The position numbers and the translations under genes were made by a program. A DNA stretch of 64,000 bases, from positions 4,787,001-4,851,000 of the forward strand of contig NZ_CP034444.1 of assembly GCF_003952385.1 (NCBI RefSeq), given 5' to 3'. The stretch comes from Mesorhizobium sp. M1D.F.Ca.ET.043.01.1.1. GTDB taxonomy: Bacteria > Pseudomonadota > Alphaproteobacteria > Rhizobiales > Rhizobiaceae. Positions 43,017-51,944 of this stretch are shown piece by piece. Positions within the stretch are counted from its first letter, which is position 1; every line of letters begins with the position of its first letter. The notes beneath the pieces are model-generated. The model worked only from the letters and a program-made list of their open reading frames with translations. It had not been told where the DNA came from and ran no database searches.

Positions 43017-44125
43017 TGATGGCAGCAGCGATCGCCAATCCCAGCGTCTCGATCCAGGACCTGTCGCTCAATTTCGGCGTCATGTCGGTGCTGAAGACCC
43101 TCAATCTCGACGTCGCCGAGGGCGAGTTCATCGTGCTGCTCGGACCCTCCGGCTGCGGCAAGTCGACCCTGCTCAACTGCATCGCCGGCCTGCTCGACAT
43201 TTCCGAAGGCCGCATCTTCATCAAGGGCAAGAACGTCACTTGGGAGGAGCCGAAGGACCGCGGCATCGGCATGGTGTTCCAGTCCTACGCGCTCTACCCG
43301 CAGATGACGGTGGAGAAGAACCTGTCCTTCGGCCTGCGCGTCGCCGGCGTGCCGAAGGACGAGATCGCCAAACGCATCGCGCGCGCGGCCGAAATCCTGC
43401 AGATCGAGCCGCTGTTGCAGCGCAAGCCCTCGGCGCTTTCGGGCGGCCAGCGCCAGCGCGTGGCGATCGGGCGCGCGCTGGTGCGCGACGTCGACGTCTT
43501 CCTGTTCGACGAGCCGCTCTCCAACCTCGACGCCAAGCTGCGCTCGGAACTGCGCGTCGAGATCAAGCTCCTGCACCGCAGGCTGCAGAACACGATGATC
43601 TACGTCACCCACGACCAGATCGAGGCGATGACGCTGGCCGACCGCATCGCGGTGATGAAGGGCGGCGTGATCCAGCAGCTCGACGCGCCGCAAACGATCT
43701 ACAACCGCCCGGTCAACCGCTTCGTCGCCGGCTTCCTCGGCTCTCCGGCGATGAATTTCCTCAAAGGGGAGTTGGAAGCGGGCGACGCTCCCGTGTTCAG
43801 GGCCGACGGTATCTCGGTGCCGCTTGGCCGTTACGCATTCGATGGCGACAACGGCCGCGCCGCGAGGCCTTGCATCTTCGGCATCAGGCCTGAGCATATT
43901 GCCTTGGGTGACGCCGCCAAGGCGATGCCGTTCACCGCCGAGTCGACCGTCGAGATCGTCGATCCGATGGGCTCCGACACGCTGGTGTGGACGAAGCTCG
44001 GGGGCCAGATCGTCTCCTTCCGCGTCGAGGCGGACAAGACGCTGAGCAACGGCGATGCGATCCGCATCGGCTTCGATCCGGCGCGCGCTTCGCTGTTCGA
44101 CGCTCAAACCGACAGCCGCCTCTAA
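43013..44125 (+). CDS. Sugar ABC transporter ATPase (UgpC/MsmK-like)
   Basis: A 370-residue ATPase of carbohydrate uptake family 1. Walker A GPSGCGKSTLLN, signature LSGGQRQRVAIGRAL, Walker B VFLFDEPLSNLDAKLR, then a C-terminal TOBE-type domain of about 110 residues. Three in-frame ATGs in a row occur at 43013, 43016 and 43019; the first overlaps the permease stop, and the AAAGGA site favours the last. The choice changes only two residues. Confidence 0.94.
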   Translation: MMMAAAIANPSVSIQDLSLNFGVMSVLKTLNLDVAEGEFIVLLGPSGCGKSTLLNCIAGLLDISEGRIFIKGKNVTWEEPKDRGIGMVFQSYALYPQMTVEKNLSFGLRVAGVPKDEIAKRIARAAEILQIEPLLQRKPSALSGGQRQRVAIGRALVRDVDVFLFDEPLSNLDAKLRSELRVEIKLLHRRLQNTMIYVTHDQIEAMTLADRIAVMKGGVIQQLDAPQTIYNRPVNRFVAGFLGSPAMNFLKGELEAGDAPVFRADGISVPLGRYAFDGDNGRAARPCIFGIRPEHIALGDAAKAMPFTAESTVEIVDPMGSDTLVWTKLGGQIVSFRVEADKTLSNGDAIRIGFDPARASLFDAQTDSRL

Positions 44126-44165
44126 TTCTGAAAAATCATCCCCCCAAGCAGAACGGACAGGACAG

Positions 44166-44912
44166 ATGAACTGGTCATTCCAACTCTACAGCGCTCGAAA
44201 TTTCCAACCGTGGGACGGCGTGCTGAAAATGCTCGGCGAGCTGGGCTACAAGGAAGTTGAGGGCTTCGGCGGCGTCTATGACGACCCCAAGGCTTTTCGC
44301 GCCGAGCTCGACAAGAACGGGCTTGCCATGCCGACCGGCCATTTCTCGATCGATGCGCTGGAGAAAGATTTCGACGGCGTGCGCAAAATCGCCGATGCGC
44401 TCGGCGTCACGCTGCTGATCTGCCCCTACCTGATGCCCGTTGCGCGGCCGGGCGATGCCGCCGGCTGGCGCAGCTTCGGCGAGCGGCTGGCCAAGGTTGG
44501 CGAGGCCGCGAAGAAGGCCGGCTACGGCTTTGCCTGGCACAACCACGATTTCGAGTTCAAGGCGCTTGGCGACGGTTCGGTGCCGCAGAACCATATCCTG
44601 TCCTCAGCACCCGATATCGGCTGGGAGATGGACCTGGCCTGGGTGGTGCGCGGCGGCGCCGATCCGCTGCCCTGGATCGAAAAGCACGGCAAGCGCATCG
44701 TCGCCGTCCACGTCAAGGACATGGCGAAAGCGGGCGAGGGGCTCGATGAGGACGGTTGGTCGGATGTCGGCCACGGCACAATCGACTGGCCCGGTCTGAT
44801 CAAGACGTTGCGGACCAAGAGCGCTGCCAAGTATTTCGTCATGGAACAGGACAATCCCAACGACATCGAGCGTTTCGCCCGGCGCTCGATCGCAGCAGCC
44901 AAGAGCTGGTAG
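44166..44912 (+). CDS. TIM-barrel sugar isomerase/epimerase
   Basis: A 248-residue xylose-isomerase-like barrel, shorter than the paralogues near 5-10 kb. MNWSFQLYSARNFQPWDGVL opens the chain; metal ligands appear in WHNHDFEF (His, Glu), GWEMDLAWV (Glu/Asp), VAVHVKDMAKAG (His) and FVMEQDN (Glu). With the next oxidoreductase it forms a module often used to process 3-keto-sugars. It lies 40 nt after the ATPase. Confidence 0.87.
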   Translation: MNWSFQLYSARNFQPWDGVLKMLGELGYKEVEGFGGVYDDPKAFRAELDKNGLAMPTGHFSIDALEKDFDGVRKIADALGVTLLICPYLMPVARPGDAAGWRSFGERLAKVGEAAKKAGYGFAWHNHDFEFKALGDGSVPQNHILSSAPDIGWEMDLAWVVRGGADPLPWIEKHGKRIVAVHVKDMAKAGEGLDEDGWSDVGHGTIDWPGLIKTLRTKSAAKYFVMEQDNPNDIERFARRSIAAAKSW

Positions 44913-44923
44913 GAGCATTCACA

Positions 44924-46066
44924 ATGGCAAACAAACTTGGCGTAGGCGTCATCGGCTGCGGCAACATCTCGAAGGCGTATTTCTCTCTGGCGCCGCTGTT
45001 CCGCGGCATCAAGATGCGCGCCTGCGCGGACATCAACATGGATGCGGCGAAGATGCGGGCGAAGGAGTTCAAGCTCCGCGCCGAGACGGTCAACGACCTG
45101 CTGAAGGACGACGAGATCGACATCATCGTCAACCTCACCATCCCGGCCGTGCACTACGAAATCTCAAAGGCGGTGCTCGACGCCGGCAAGCACGTCTATT
45201 CGGAAAAACCCTTCGTGCTGTCGATCAAGGAAGGGCTCGACCTGAAAAGCCGGGCCGAAAAAAAGGGGCTGCGCATCGGCTCGGCGCCGGACACGTTCTT
45301 CGGCGGCGCGCATCAGCTGGCGCGCGAGCTGATCGACAGCGGCAAGCTCGGCAGGATCACCAGCGGCACCTGCCATGTCATGGGCCACGGCATGGAGCAC
45401 TGGCACCCCAATCCCGACTTCTTCTTCCAGCCGGGCGCCGGGCCGGTGCTCGACATCGGCCCGTACTACGTCACCAACCTGATCCAGCTGATCGGGCCGG
45501 TGAAGCAGGTGGCGGCTTTCGCGGCGACGCCGGCCAAGGAGCGCACCATCAGCTCCAAGCCGCGGGCGGGCGAAAAGATCCCGGTCAACACGCCGACCAC
45601 CATCCATGCGCTGCTCGAATTCGAGAACGGCGCCGTGGTGACGCTCAACACCTCGTGGGACGTCTGGAGCCACGGCCACGCGCCGATGGAGCTTTATGGC
45701 GAGGCGGGCACCGTCTTCGTGCCGGACCCGAATTTCTTCGGCGGCGAGCTGCGCTTCACCGACGCCACCAAGCCGGTGAAGAAGCTGCCGAAATGGGATC
45801 ATCCGTTCGGCGTGCCCAACGAGATGCACAGCCAAGGCATGATGGCGAACTACCGCACCGCCGGCCTTGCCGACATGGCGATCGCGATCTCGGAAGGGCG
45901 GCCGCACCGCTGCTCGATGGAGCTGGCGCTGCACGCCGTCGACGTCATGACCGGCATCCTGCGTTCCGGCGAAAGCGGCAAGTTCGTCGCCATGCAGACG
46001 ACCTGCGAGCGGCCGGCAGCACTCGGCATCAAGGAAGCGAAGGCGCTGCTGGCGAAGAAAAAGTAG
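44924..46066 (+). CDS. Gfo/Idh/MocA family oxidoreductase
   Basis: A 380-residue NAD(P)-dependent sugar oxidoreductase. GVIGCGNISKAYFSLAPLF is the Rossmann motif, YSEKPFVLS the catalytic-Lys motif and GPVLDIGPYYVTNLIQL carries the conserved Asp and Tyr in place of the usual His. Starts 12 nt after the isomerase with an AGGAG site. It probably oxidises the imported sugar to a keto-sugar or reduces its product. Confidence 0.9.
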   Translation: MANKLGVGVIGCGNISKAYFSLAPLFRGIKMRACADINMDAAKMRAKEFKLRAETVNDLLKDDEIDIIVNLTIPAVHYEISKAVLDAGKHVYSEKPFVLSIKEGLDLKSRAEKKGLRIGSAPDTFFGGAHQLARELIDSGKLGRITSGTCHVMGHGMEHWHPNPDFFFQPGAGPVLDIGPYYVTNLIQLIGPVKQVAAFAATPAKERTISSKPRAGEKIPVNTPTTIHALLEFENGAVVTLNTSWDVWSHGHAPMELYGEAGTVFVPDPNFFGGELRFTDATKPVKKLPKWDHPFGVPNEMHSQGMMANYRTAGLADMAIAISEGRPHRCSMELALHAVDVMTGILRSGESGKFVAMQTTCERPAALGIKEAKALLAKKK

Positions 46067-46074
46067 GTGGCAAC

Positions 46075-46106
46075 TACCCTCTCCCCGTTTCGGCGGGGAG
46101 AGGGTA
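46075..46106. terminator. Strong hairpin inside the sugar operon
   Basis: TACCCTCTCCCCG and its perfect 13-bp complement enclose a 6-nt loop, 9 nt after the oxidoreductase stop. No T-run follows. It separates the aldo/keto reductase from the rest and resembles short intergenic palindromes of rhizobia. Confidence 0.6.
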
Positions 46107-46179
46107 TGGATGGGGGACAAGCATCGATTCAAATCCGTCGCGGGGCTCGCCGCGCCGCTTCGATCCCGAGGATTACCCC

Positions 46180-47226
46180 ATGCCCTATATCGCCGCCGAG
46201 AACCGCTACGAGAAGATGATCTACAACCGCTGCGGACGCTCCGGCCTCAAGCTGCCGGCGATCTCGCTCGGCCTGTGGCACAATTTCGGCAGCGACACGC
46301 CGCACCGGACCAAGCAGGCGATCGTGCGCAAGGCCTTCGACCTCGGCATCACGCATTTCGACCTCGCCAACAATTACGGCCCGCCGCCCGGCTCGGCCGA
46401 GACCGCCTTCGGTGAGATCCTGCGCGCCGACTTCGCCGCCTATCGCGACGAGCTGATCATCTCGACCAAGGCAGGCTATGAGATGTGGGCCGGTCCCTAT
46501 GGTGAATGGGGCAGCCGCAAATATGTGCTGGCGAGCCTCGACCGGAGCCTCAAGCGCATGGGGCTCGACTATGTCGACATCTTCTATTCGCATCGCTTCG
46601 ATCCGGAGACGCCGCTGGAAGAAACCATGGGCGCGCTCGACCACGCGGTGCGCTCGGGCAAGGCGCTCTATGCCGGCATCTCCTCCTACAATTCGCAGCG
46701 CACGCGCGAGGCGGCCGACATATTGAAGCGGCTCGGCACGCCCTGCCTGATCCACCAGCCGAGCTATTCTATGCTCAACCGCTGGGTCGAGGAGGACGGG
46801 CTGCTGGACACGCTGGAGGGGCTCGGCATCGGCTCGATCGTGTTCTCGCCGCTGGCGCAAGGCATGCTGACCGACAAATATCTCGGCGGCATACCGGAAG
46901 GCAGCCGCGCATCCCAAGGCAAGTCGCTGCGCCCGGCCTTCATCAACGACAGGTCGATCGCCAACATCAAGGCGCTCAACGCCATCGCCGGCCGGCGCGG
47001 CCAAACGCTGGCGCAGATGGCGCTGGCCTGGGTGCTGCGCAAGGGGCGCGTGACCACGGCGCTGATCGGCGCCAGCCGGCCGGAACAGGTCGAGGATTGC
47101 GTCGGCGCGCTCAAGGTGCTCGAGTTCAGCGATGCCGAGCTGGCCGAGATCGATACCTACGCACGCGAGGCCGACATCAACCTTTGGGCGGCATCCGCCG
47201 AGCGCAAGGGACCGCCGCGCAAGTAG
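46180..47226 (+). CDS. Aldo/keto reductase (YghZ-like)
   Basis: A 348-residue aldo/keto reductase. The tetrad is seen as Asp and Tyr in HFDLANNYGPPPGSAE, Lys in ISTKAGYEMWAGPYG and His in FYSHRFDPETPLEET. The text matches L-glyceraldehyde 3-phosphate reductases of the YghZ/Kv-beta-like group. It is separated from the operon by a hairpin, so it may be expressed less. Substrate unproven. Confidence 0.88.
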   Translation: MPYIAAENRYEKMIYNRCGRSGLKLPAISLGLWHNFGSDTPHRTKQAIVRKAFDLGITHFDLANNYGPPPGSAETAFGEILRADFAAYRDELIISTKAGYEMWAGPYGEWGSRKYVLASLDRSLKRMGLDYVDIFYSHRFDPETPLEETMGALDHAVRSGKALYAGISSYNSQRTREAADILKRLGTPCLIHQPSYSMLNRWVEEDGLLDTLEGLGIGSIVFSPLAQGMLTDKYLGGIPEGSRASQGKSLRPAFINDRSIANIKALNAIAGRRGQTLAQMALAWVLRKGRVTTALIGASRPEQVEDCVGALKVLEFSDAELAEIDTYAREADINLWAASAERKGPPRK

Positions 47227-47352
47227 CGGCGGCGCCGCTCGGCCAACCGCGGAAACAGTGGCAAAACTACGCGTTCGTCGCTATCTCATGGACCAGAGAT
47301 TGTTTGCGTGCACAATCGGCACGCGAAACGACGCGACGAGCGGACGGAAAAT

Positions 47353-47757
47353 ATGACGGCAAGGGATGCGCTGACCAAGAACCAGCTGTGCGTGCTCGAG
47401 AAGCTCGAAGCCGCCAGCGGGCCGCTCAGCGCCTATATGCTGCTCGACCAGCTGCGCGAGCGCGGCTTCCGGGCGCCGCTGCAGGTCTATCGGGCTTTAG
47501 ACACGCTGGTGAAATCGGGCTTCGTGCATAGGCTCGAAAGCCTCAATTCTTTCGTCGCCTGCGCCGAGCCGCACGACCACAGCCATTCGATGACCGCCTT
47601 CGCGATCTGCGACAGTTGCGGCCAGGTGACCGAGATGTCCGACCACGATGTCGACCACCGGCTGGGCGAATGGGTACGCTCGACCGGCTTCGCCGCGAAG
47701 AAGGCGGTGATCGAATTTCGGGGCGTGTGCGCCAAGTGCCGGGCCGAGGCCGCCTGA
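47353..47757 (+). CDS. zur: Zinc uptake regulator Zur (Fur family)
   Basis: A 134-residue Fur-family repressor. A winged helix (PLSAYMLLDQLRERGFRAPLQVYRALDTLVKSGFVHRLESLNSFVAC in pieces) precedes a His- and Cys-rich dimer domain with EPHDHSHS, CDSCG and a C-terminal CAKC, the structural zinc site. The rhizobial Zur pattern (YRALDTLVKSGFVHRLES) is strong. The ATG at 47353 was chosen; an upstream GTG-like extension lacks conservation. A loose repeat ATTGT-8-ACAAT at 47299-47316 is a weak autoregulation candidate. Confidence 0.82.
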   Translation: MTARDALTKNQLCVLEKLEAASGPLSAYMLLDQLRERGFRAPLQVYRALDTLVKSGFVHRLESLNSFVACAEPHDHSHSMTAFAICDSCGQVTEMSDHDVDHRLGEWVRSTGFAAKKAVIEFRGVCAKCRAEAA

Positions 47758-47793
47758 CTATCTGCGGAACGCCACGGCGAAGTCGCCGAGCCT

Positions 47794-47931
47794 GACCGCT
47801 ACGCACATTTCCTGGAATTGCTTTGGCTAGAGCGGTTCAGCTTTTCACAGAATCGCTGACCCGCTCTAAGCGTTTGTTTTTGCGCAATTCCGGGCGGAAA
47901 ACCGCTACGCACTTTCCTGGAATTGCTCTAA
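47794..47931. repeat. Dispersed intergenic repeat, family A, copy 2 plus partial copy
   Basis: A full copy at 47828-47931 begins CTAGAGCGGTTCAG and ends TGGAATTGCTCTA. Just before it (47794-47824) the segment ACCGCTACGCACATTTCCTGG is duplicated, giving a direct repeat. The right end overlaps the stop codon of the LysE gene. Confidence 0.75.
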
Positions 47932-48548
47932 CGCGCCGTCGACCAGGCGAACCATATCGCCACCAGCGCCAGCATGGCGGAAAGCACCCTGCGAGCGACG
48001 CGCTCGCGTTGGGGATCGTTGAGGAACGGCTCCAGCGTTCCCGCCAGCACGACGATCGTTGCATGGATGGCCGTCGCGATGGCCACATAGACTGTGGTGA
48101 GCAGCACAGTCTGGGCCAGCGCCGGCCGATCGGCCTCGACGAAGGTGGGCAACACGGCGATGTAGAAGACCGCCGCCTTCGGATTCAGCAGGTTGGTGAC
48201 GAGTCCGCGAGCGAAATACTTGCCATCCGGCGCCTCGGTCGCTGAAACCACGTCCGTGCCAGCCGTCCAGCCCTCCCAGGCCAGATAGAGGAGAAACAGC
48301 GTGCCCGCCCAGCGAAGCCCCTCGTAGAGCGGCGTGGACGCCTGGATCAATTCGGCGACGCCGAAGGCAGCGATGCCACCGATGACGGCGAGGCCCAGCG
48401 CAATGCCGGCGACTGTGGCAATGCCGGCGCGACGGCCGTCATTGGCCGAGACCAGCGCCAGATAGGTCATGTTCGGCCCCGGCGTCAGCTCGATCAGCAG
48501 GGCAGCGAGCGCAAAGGAGAGCAGCGTGGCCGTCGGGAGCGGCAGCAT
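47928..48548 (-). CDS. LysE/RhtB-family amino-acid exporter
   Basis: A 206-residue inner-membrane exporter with six hydrophobic segments. The family signature near the N-terminus is LIELTPGPNMTYLALVSANDGRRAG, and NLLNPKAAVFYIAVLPTF is the second conserved block. Exports an amino acid such as threonine, homoserine or leucine; the substrate is not readable. Its stop codon lies in the end of repeat A. It starts 7 nt after the polA stop and may be co-transcribed with it. Confidence 0.88.
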   Translation of the reverse strand: MLPLPTATLLSFALAALLIELTPGPNMTYLALVSANDGRRAGIATVAGIALGLAVIGGIAAFGVAELIQASTPLYEGLRWAGTLFLLYLAWEGWTAGTDVVSATEAPDGKYFARGLVTNLLNPKAAVFYIAVLPTFVEADRPALAQTVLLTTVYVAIATAIHATIVVLAGTLEPFLNDPQRERVARRVLSAMLALVAIWFAWSTAR

Positions 48549-48554
48549 TTCACC

Positions 48555-51521
48555 TCAATGCGCCTCGTCCCAGTTGTCGGCGGCGCGCGCGTCGACATGC
48601 AGCGGCACCGACATCGAGACCGCCGGCATCGGCGCGTTCTCCATGACGCGGCGCACGACCGGAATGGTCGCCTCGACTTCCGCTTCCACCGTCTCGAAGA
48701 TCAGCTCGTCATGCACCTGTAAGAGCATGCGGGCCGAGAGCTTCGCCTTGTCCAGCGCCTCTTCCATATGCACCATGGCGCGGCGGATGATGTCGGCGGC
48801 GGTGCCCTGGAGCCTGGCGTTGATCGAGGCGCGCTCGTTGAAGGCGCGGACCGACGGGTTGGACGACCTTATCTCCGGATAATGGATGCGGCGGCCGAAG
48901 ATGGTCTCGACGAAGCCGTTCTCCCGCGCGTAGGCCTTGGTTTCCTCGATATAGTCGCGGATGCCCGGGAAGCGCTCGAAGTAGCGCTTGATGTAGGCGC
49001 TCGCCTCCTCGCGCGGGATCGACAGCTGGTTGGCGAGGCCGAAGGCCGAGATGCCGTAAATGATGCCGAAATTGATCGCCTTGGCGCGACGGCGCACTTC
49101 CGAAGGCATGCCTTCGACCGGCACGTTGAACATTTCGGACGCCGTGATGGCATGGATGTCCGCGCCGTCGGCGAAGGCCTGCGTGAGCTGAGGGATCTCG
49201 GCGACATGGGCAAGCACGCGCAACTCGATCTGGCTGTAGTCGGCCGAAACCAGCTTGTGGCCTTTATCGGCGATGAAGGCGGTCCTGATCTTGCGGCCTT
49301 CCGCGGTGCGCACCGGAATGTTCTGCAGGTTGGGATCGGAAGACGACAGGCGGCCAGTCGTGGTCGCGGCAAGCGCGTAGGAGGTGTGGACGCGATTGGT
49401 GCCGGGATTGATGAAGCCGGGCAGCGCGTCGGTGTAGGTCGATTTCAGCTTGGTGAGCTGGCGCCAGTCGACGATCTTGCGCGGCAGCTCGTGGCCTTCG
49501 GCGGCAAGGTCTTCCAGAAGCTGCGCCGAGGTCGACCACTGGCCGGTCTTGGTCTTGGAGCCGCCCGGCAAGCCCATCCGGCCGAACAAGATGTCGCCGA
49601 GCTGTTTCGGCGAGCCGATGTTGATGCGCTCGCCGACGATGCCGTAGATCTCTTCTTCAACACGGGCGGCGCCTTGCGCCAGCTCGCCCGACAGCCTGGA
49701 CAGGATCTGGCGGTCGACCGAGATGCCGCGCTGCTCCATGCGGGCAAGCACAGGTACCAGCGGCCGCTCCAGCCGTTCGTAGACGGAAACCAGGCCCTTG
49801 GCGGCGAGCCTTGGCTTCAGCACCTGCCAGAGTATCAGCGTCAGATCGGCCTGCTCGCTGGCATAGGCGGTCGCCCGCTCGATATCGACCTGATCGAAGC
49901 CCACGGCGTTCTTTCCGGATCCCGCAAGCTCCTTCTTCGAGGCCGGCGCGTGGCCGAGCCACTTCTCCGACAGCGAGGCGAGGTCGTGGCCGCCCGACGT
50001 GCCGGCGTCGAGCACGTAGGAGACCAGCATCGTGTCGTCGAAGGGCCCGACCTCGACGCCGTGCCGGCCCATCACGACGATGTCGTATTTCATGTCCTGG
50101 ACGATCTTGAGAACCGACCTGTCCTCGAGCAGGGGCTTGAGCAGCGCCAGCGCCTCGCGGACCGGGATCTGGTCCGCCAGCAGGCCGCCGCCAAGCAGGT
50201 CACCGTTGCCGCTGGTATGGGCGAGCGGCACGTAGACGGCTCGGCCTGGCGCGATTGCCATGGAAAGGCCGATCAAGTCGGCCTGCATCGGGTCGGACGA
50301 GGTGGTCTCGGCATCGAAGGCAAGGATGCCGGCTTCCCTGGCCTTGGCGATCCAGGCTTTCAGCGTGGCCGCGTCGCGAATGGCCGCATAGGCCGAAGTG
50401 TCGATCTTGCGCGCCGTCGCCTGTTCCAGCCGCAACGCTGAGAGCAGGGAAGGGGTATCGCCCTGCGGCGGAGCATCCTCGCCCCTGACGGCGGCGGCGG
50501 CCGGCTTCGCGGCGCCGTTCGGCGTAGCAGCCGGTCGTGCGGCCGGCGGCGCGCCGGCGCCGACATCGGGACCATGCGCTGTGTCGGCGCGCTCGATGGT
50601 GACGGCGGAAGCCTGGACGTCGCCGATCTCGGTCGCGGTCGCCTCGGCGACGCGGCGCGTCAGCGTTGTGAACTCCATCGTCTTCAGGAAGCCGATCAGC
50701 TTCGGCCCGTCCGGCGCATGCAGGACCAGATCGTCCAGCCCCTCCTTCAGGGGCACGTCGTTCTTCAACGTCACCAGCTCACGCGAGATGCGCGCCTTGT
50801 CGGCATTGGCGATGATGGTTTCGCGTCGCTTGTCCTGTTTGATCTCCGTGGCGCGCGCGAGCAGGCCGTCGAGGTCGCGGAACTGCTCCAGAAGCTGCGC
50901 CGCGGTCTTCGGCCCGATGCCGGGCACGCCGGGCACGTTGTCGACGGAGTCGCCGGTCAGCGCCTGCAGGTCGATCATCTTTTCCGGCGGCACGCCCCAT
51001 TTCTCGATCACTTCCGGGATGCCGATCTGGCGGTCCTTCATCGGGTCGTACATGCCGACCGTCGGGCCGACCAATTGCATCAGGTCCTTGTCGGAGGAGA
51101 CGATGGTGGTGTCGGCGCCGACCTCGCAGGCCAGCCGGCTATAGGTGGCGATGATGTCGTCGGCCTCAAAACCTTCCATCTCGATGCAGGGCAGGTTGAA
51201 CGCCACCGTCGCCTGGCGGATCAGGCCGAATTGCGGGATCAGGTCTTCCGGCGGCGCCGAGCGGTTGGCTTTGTATTCGGGATAGAGATCGCTGCGAAAG
51301 GTCTTTGACGAATAGTCGAAGATGACGGCGAAATGCGTCGGCACGATGCCCACGCTGGTGTTGCGGGCGTCCTGCATCAGCTTCCAGACCATGTTGCAGA
51401 AGCCGAGCACGGCGCTGGTCGGCAGGCCGTCGGATTTGCGGTTGAGCGGCGGCAGCGCGTGGTAGGCACGGAAAATGTAGCCGGAGCCGTCGACAAGAAA
51501 GAGATGATCGCCTTTTTTCAT
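48555..51521 (-). CDS. polA: DNA polymerase I
   Basis: A 988-residue three-domain polymerase for gap filling and primer removal. The N-terminal 5'-3' exonuclease (about 1-290) starts LFLVDGSGYIFRAYHALPPL. A proofreading domain (about 390-580) has LAFDAETTSSDPM, with the Asp-x-Glu catalytic pair. The polymerase (about 600-988) has motif A SADYSQIELRVLAH, motif B RRAKAINFGIIYG and motif C LQVHDELIFE. A Pro/Ala-rich linker lies near residues 320-370. The ATG at 51521 (MKKGDHLFLVDG) is preferred over an upstream in-frame codon. Confidence 0.97.
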   Translation of the reverse strand: MKKGDHLFLVDGSGYIFRAYHALPPLNRKSDGLPTSAVLGFCNMVWKLMQDARNTSVGIVPTHFAVIFDYSSKTFRSDLYPEYKANRSAPPEDLIPQFGLIRQATVAFNLPCIEMEGFEADDIIATYSRLACEVGADTTIVSSDKDLMQLVGPTVGMYDPMKDRQIGIPEVIEKWGVPPEKMIDLQALTGDSVDNVPGVPGIGPKTAAQLLEQFRDLDGLLARATEIKQDKRRETIIANADKARISRELVTLKNDVPLKEGLDDLVLHAPDGPKLIGFLKTMEFTTLTRRVAEATATEIGDVQASAVTIERADTAHGPDVGAGAPPAARPAATPNGAAKPAAAAVRGEDAPPQGDTPSLLSALRLEQATARKIDTSAYAAIRDAATLKAWIAKAREAGILAFDAETTSSDPMQADLIGLSMAIAPGRAVYVPLAHTSGNGDLLGGGLLADQIPVREALALLKPLLEDRSVLKIVQDMKYDIVVMGRHGVEVGPFDDTMLVSYVLDAGTSGGHDLASLSEKWLGHAPASKKELAGSGKNAVGFDQVDIERATAYASEQADLTLILWQVLKPRLAAKGLVSVYERLERPLVPVLARMEQRGISVDRQILSRLSGELAQGAARVEEEIYGIVGERINIGSPKQLGDILFGRMGLPGGSKTKTGQWSTSAQLLEDLAAEGHELPRKIVDWRQLTKLKSTYTDALPGFINPGTNRVHTSYALAATTTGRLSSSDPNLQNIPVRTAEGRKIRTAFIADKGHKLVSADYSQIELRVLAHVAEIPQLTQAFADGADIHAITASEMFNVPVEGMPSEVRRRAKAINFGIIYGISAFGLANQLSIPREEASAYIKRYFERFPGIRDYIEETKAYARENGFVETIFGRRIHYPEIRSSNPSVRAFNERASINARLQGTAADIIRRAMVHMEEALDKAKLSARMLLQVHDELIFETVEAEVEATIPVVRRVMENAPMPAVSMSVPLHVDARAADNWDEAH

Positions 51522-51699
51522 GCCGGCAGGGATAGCGCGGCCAGGCTTCGCGGTCCATGCCAAAGGCTGCGCAAACCAACGGTTCCGGCAACACCCCTGA
51601 CAGACACTGTCTCGGCCGAATCGAACCGCTCACGGGCATGTTACAAAAGTGTAATCCTCGTGCCCTTGAATCGCCATGTTCACAGACCCAAATAGCTGT

Positions 51700-51848
51700 C
51701 ATCGGCAATTTTCGCCGAAGTCCGGAGTAAGGCCCGTCCCCCGCCTATCCCGGGCAACCTGCGGCAGCCTATCCCCCCTCTCCGGGCTGCCGCAACGTTT
51801 CGAGTAAAGACCGCCGTGGTTCCCCCTCCACCACGGCGGTTCTTTTTT
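51700..51848 (+). ncRNA. Predicted small RNA beside polA (alpha-r9-like)
   Basis: The gap between polA and the M20 gene holds four hairpins and a terminator on the plus strand, with no gene to terminate: stems TCGGC/GCCGA (51702), GCCCG/CGGGC (51732), TGCGGCAGCC/GGCTGCCGCA (51760-51794) and ACCGCCGTGGT/ACCACGGCGGT (51810-51840). Three loops are C-rich (TCCCCCGCCTATCC, TATCCCCCCTCTCCG, TCCCCCTCC), like CCUCC-type loops that bind ribosome sites. A promoter-like CTTGAA (51665) and CAAATA (51689) suggest a start near 51700 and length about 149 nt. Position and form recall the rhizobial alpha-r9 family, from memory only. Confidence 0.7.
51810..51848 (+). terminator. Rho-independent terminator of the predicted sRNA
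   Basis: An 11-bp perfect GC-rich stem with loop TCCCCCTCC is followed by TCTTTTTTG. The T-run is on the plus strand, away from polA, so it ends a rightward transcript. Confidence 0.85.
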
Positions 51849-51944
51849 GCCCTTCGACATGCCGCTCATCCGTGGTCCAACGATCGCGGCTTTGCGTTTT
51901 CGGTCCGGCCCTTTAGGGTCTGCCCAAACTCGAAAGGCAAAAGC

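Noticed and set aside
51695..51715. Half Pho box (CTGTCAT) before the predicted sRNA
   Set aside because: Only one half-site; the bases where the second should be (AATTTTC) do not match.
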